A stretch of 33,846 bases of DNA from Corynebacterium sp. (GTDB lineage Bacteria; Actinomycetota; Actinomycetes; Mycobacteriales; Mycobacteriaceae), in contig JAUMTX010000022.1 of assembly GCA_030530985.1 (NCBI GenBank), positions 1-33,846 on the forward strand. Reading direction: 5' to 3'. The notes under the pieces are model-generated. The model was not told the origin of the DNA and ran no database searches. It was given only the letters and a program-made list of their open reading frames with translations. The number at the start of each line of letters is the position of its first letter. Position 1 is the first letter of the stretch. A program made the position numbers and the translations under genes. This document shows, one piece after another, positions 33,700 through 33,846 of this stretch.

Positions 33700-33728
33700 T
33701 TGATAATATTCATCAGGGAGGTTAAGCT
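33700..33728 (+). promoter_or_regulatory. Second copy of the surface-protein promoter
   Basis: TTGATA (33700-33705) stands 17 bp before TAAGCT (33723-33728), the same layout as at 30816-30844. TTAAGCTT around the -10 is conserved, but the outer arms of the palindrome are not. The following leader also resembles that of the GA-module gene (AAGTTTCA, ATTGAAG, AGAAAGG). Confidence 0.6.
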
Positions 33729-33774
33729 TTTTATAAGTTTCACGTTAATAAAATTGAAGAAAGGCTTTTCCTTC

Positions 33775-33846
33775 ATGAAGGATTCTAAGAAGTGCACCTG
33801 TCCCCGTTTCTTGGAGTTTATCTTTGAGGAGTGGAGATGCCTTTTG
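33775..33846 (+). CDS. Start of a reading frame cut by the window edge
   Basis: An ATG at 33775 opens a frame of 24 codons to the end of the window (MKDSKKCTCPRF...). The leader and first codons mirror those of the GA-module gene (MNSKK). After SKK the sequence is not a normal signal peptide: it has acidic and cysteine residues instead of a hydrophobic core. It may be a decayed or frameshifted paralogue or an unrelated coding start. Only the 5' end is visible, so no product can be named. Confidence 0.4.
   Translation, partial: MKDSKKCTCPRFLEFIFEEWRCLL

Overview
The window reads as a chromosome segment of a mycolic-acid actinobacterium (order Mycobacteriales), most likely a Corynebacterium. 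The left two thirds follow almost gene for gene the order I know from Mycobacterium tuberculosis Rv3676c (crp) to Rv3644c (delta' subunit) and the matching Corynebacterium glutamicum region: cAMP receptor, TlpA thioredoxin, MarP protease, alpha/beta hydrolase, holin-like membrane protein, Tad cluster, DUF1998 helicase, cspA, topA, adenylate cyclase, holB, tRNA-Thr. A GlxR of exactly 227 residues and a GA-module surface protein favour a host-associated Corynebacterium. No identification was run; this rests on gene order and protein motifs.

Layout. 1-4750: glxR (-), a tlpA-marP pair (+), a hydrolase-holin-like pair (-) and an uncharacterised gene (+). 4904-6541: a secreted DUF4185 protein, a family that includes D-arabinan-cleaving enzymes, closed by a nested terminator. 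6674-10789: a tightly overlapping Tad/type IVc pilus-like operon (ATPase regulator, TadA, TadB, TadC, Flp-like DUF4244, two TadE-like proteins). 10745-19074: convergent helicase, cspA, topA, then adenylate cyclase and holB divergent from overlapping promoters. 19104-19176: tRNA-Thr(CGT). 19418-26044: an ABC-2 type exporter, two convergent MFS transporters and a membrane glycosyltransferase. 26059-30391: a beta-glucoside module (RpiR regulator, EIIBCA permease, 6-phospho-beta-glucosidase). 30897-33203: a large secreted protein with four GA-like repeats and a C-terminal membrane anchor. The last 570 bases repeat the promoter and leader of that gene in front of a reading frame that runs off the window.

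How the genes work together. The window holds both the cAMP sensor (GlxR) and a class III adenylate cyclase, so the carbon-signalling pair is encoded within about 17 kb. TlpA and MarP form a two-gene unit, and MarP keeps the cysteine pair that forms its stabilising disulfide. The beta-glucoside module is self-contained: import and phosphorylation, hydrolysis, and a dedicated regulator with a perfect 20-bp inverted repeat in front of the permease gene. The exporters, the glycosyltransferase, the DUF4185 enzyme and the GA protein all concern the cell envelope or host contact.

The architecture is very compact. Two convergent pairs share a TTAA as both stop codons, one pair abuts, one overlaps by 45 bp, and several genes appear to be leaderless. 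No transposase, phage, CRISPR array or rRNA was seen.
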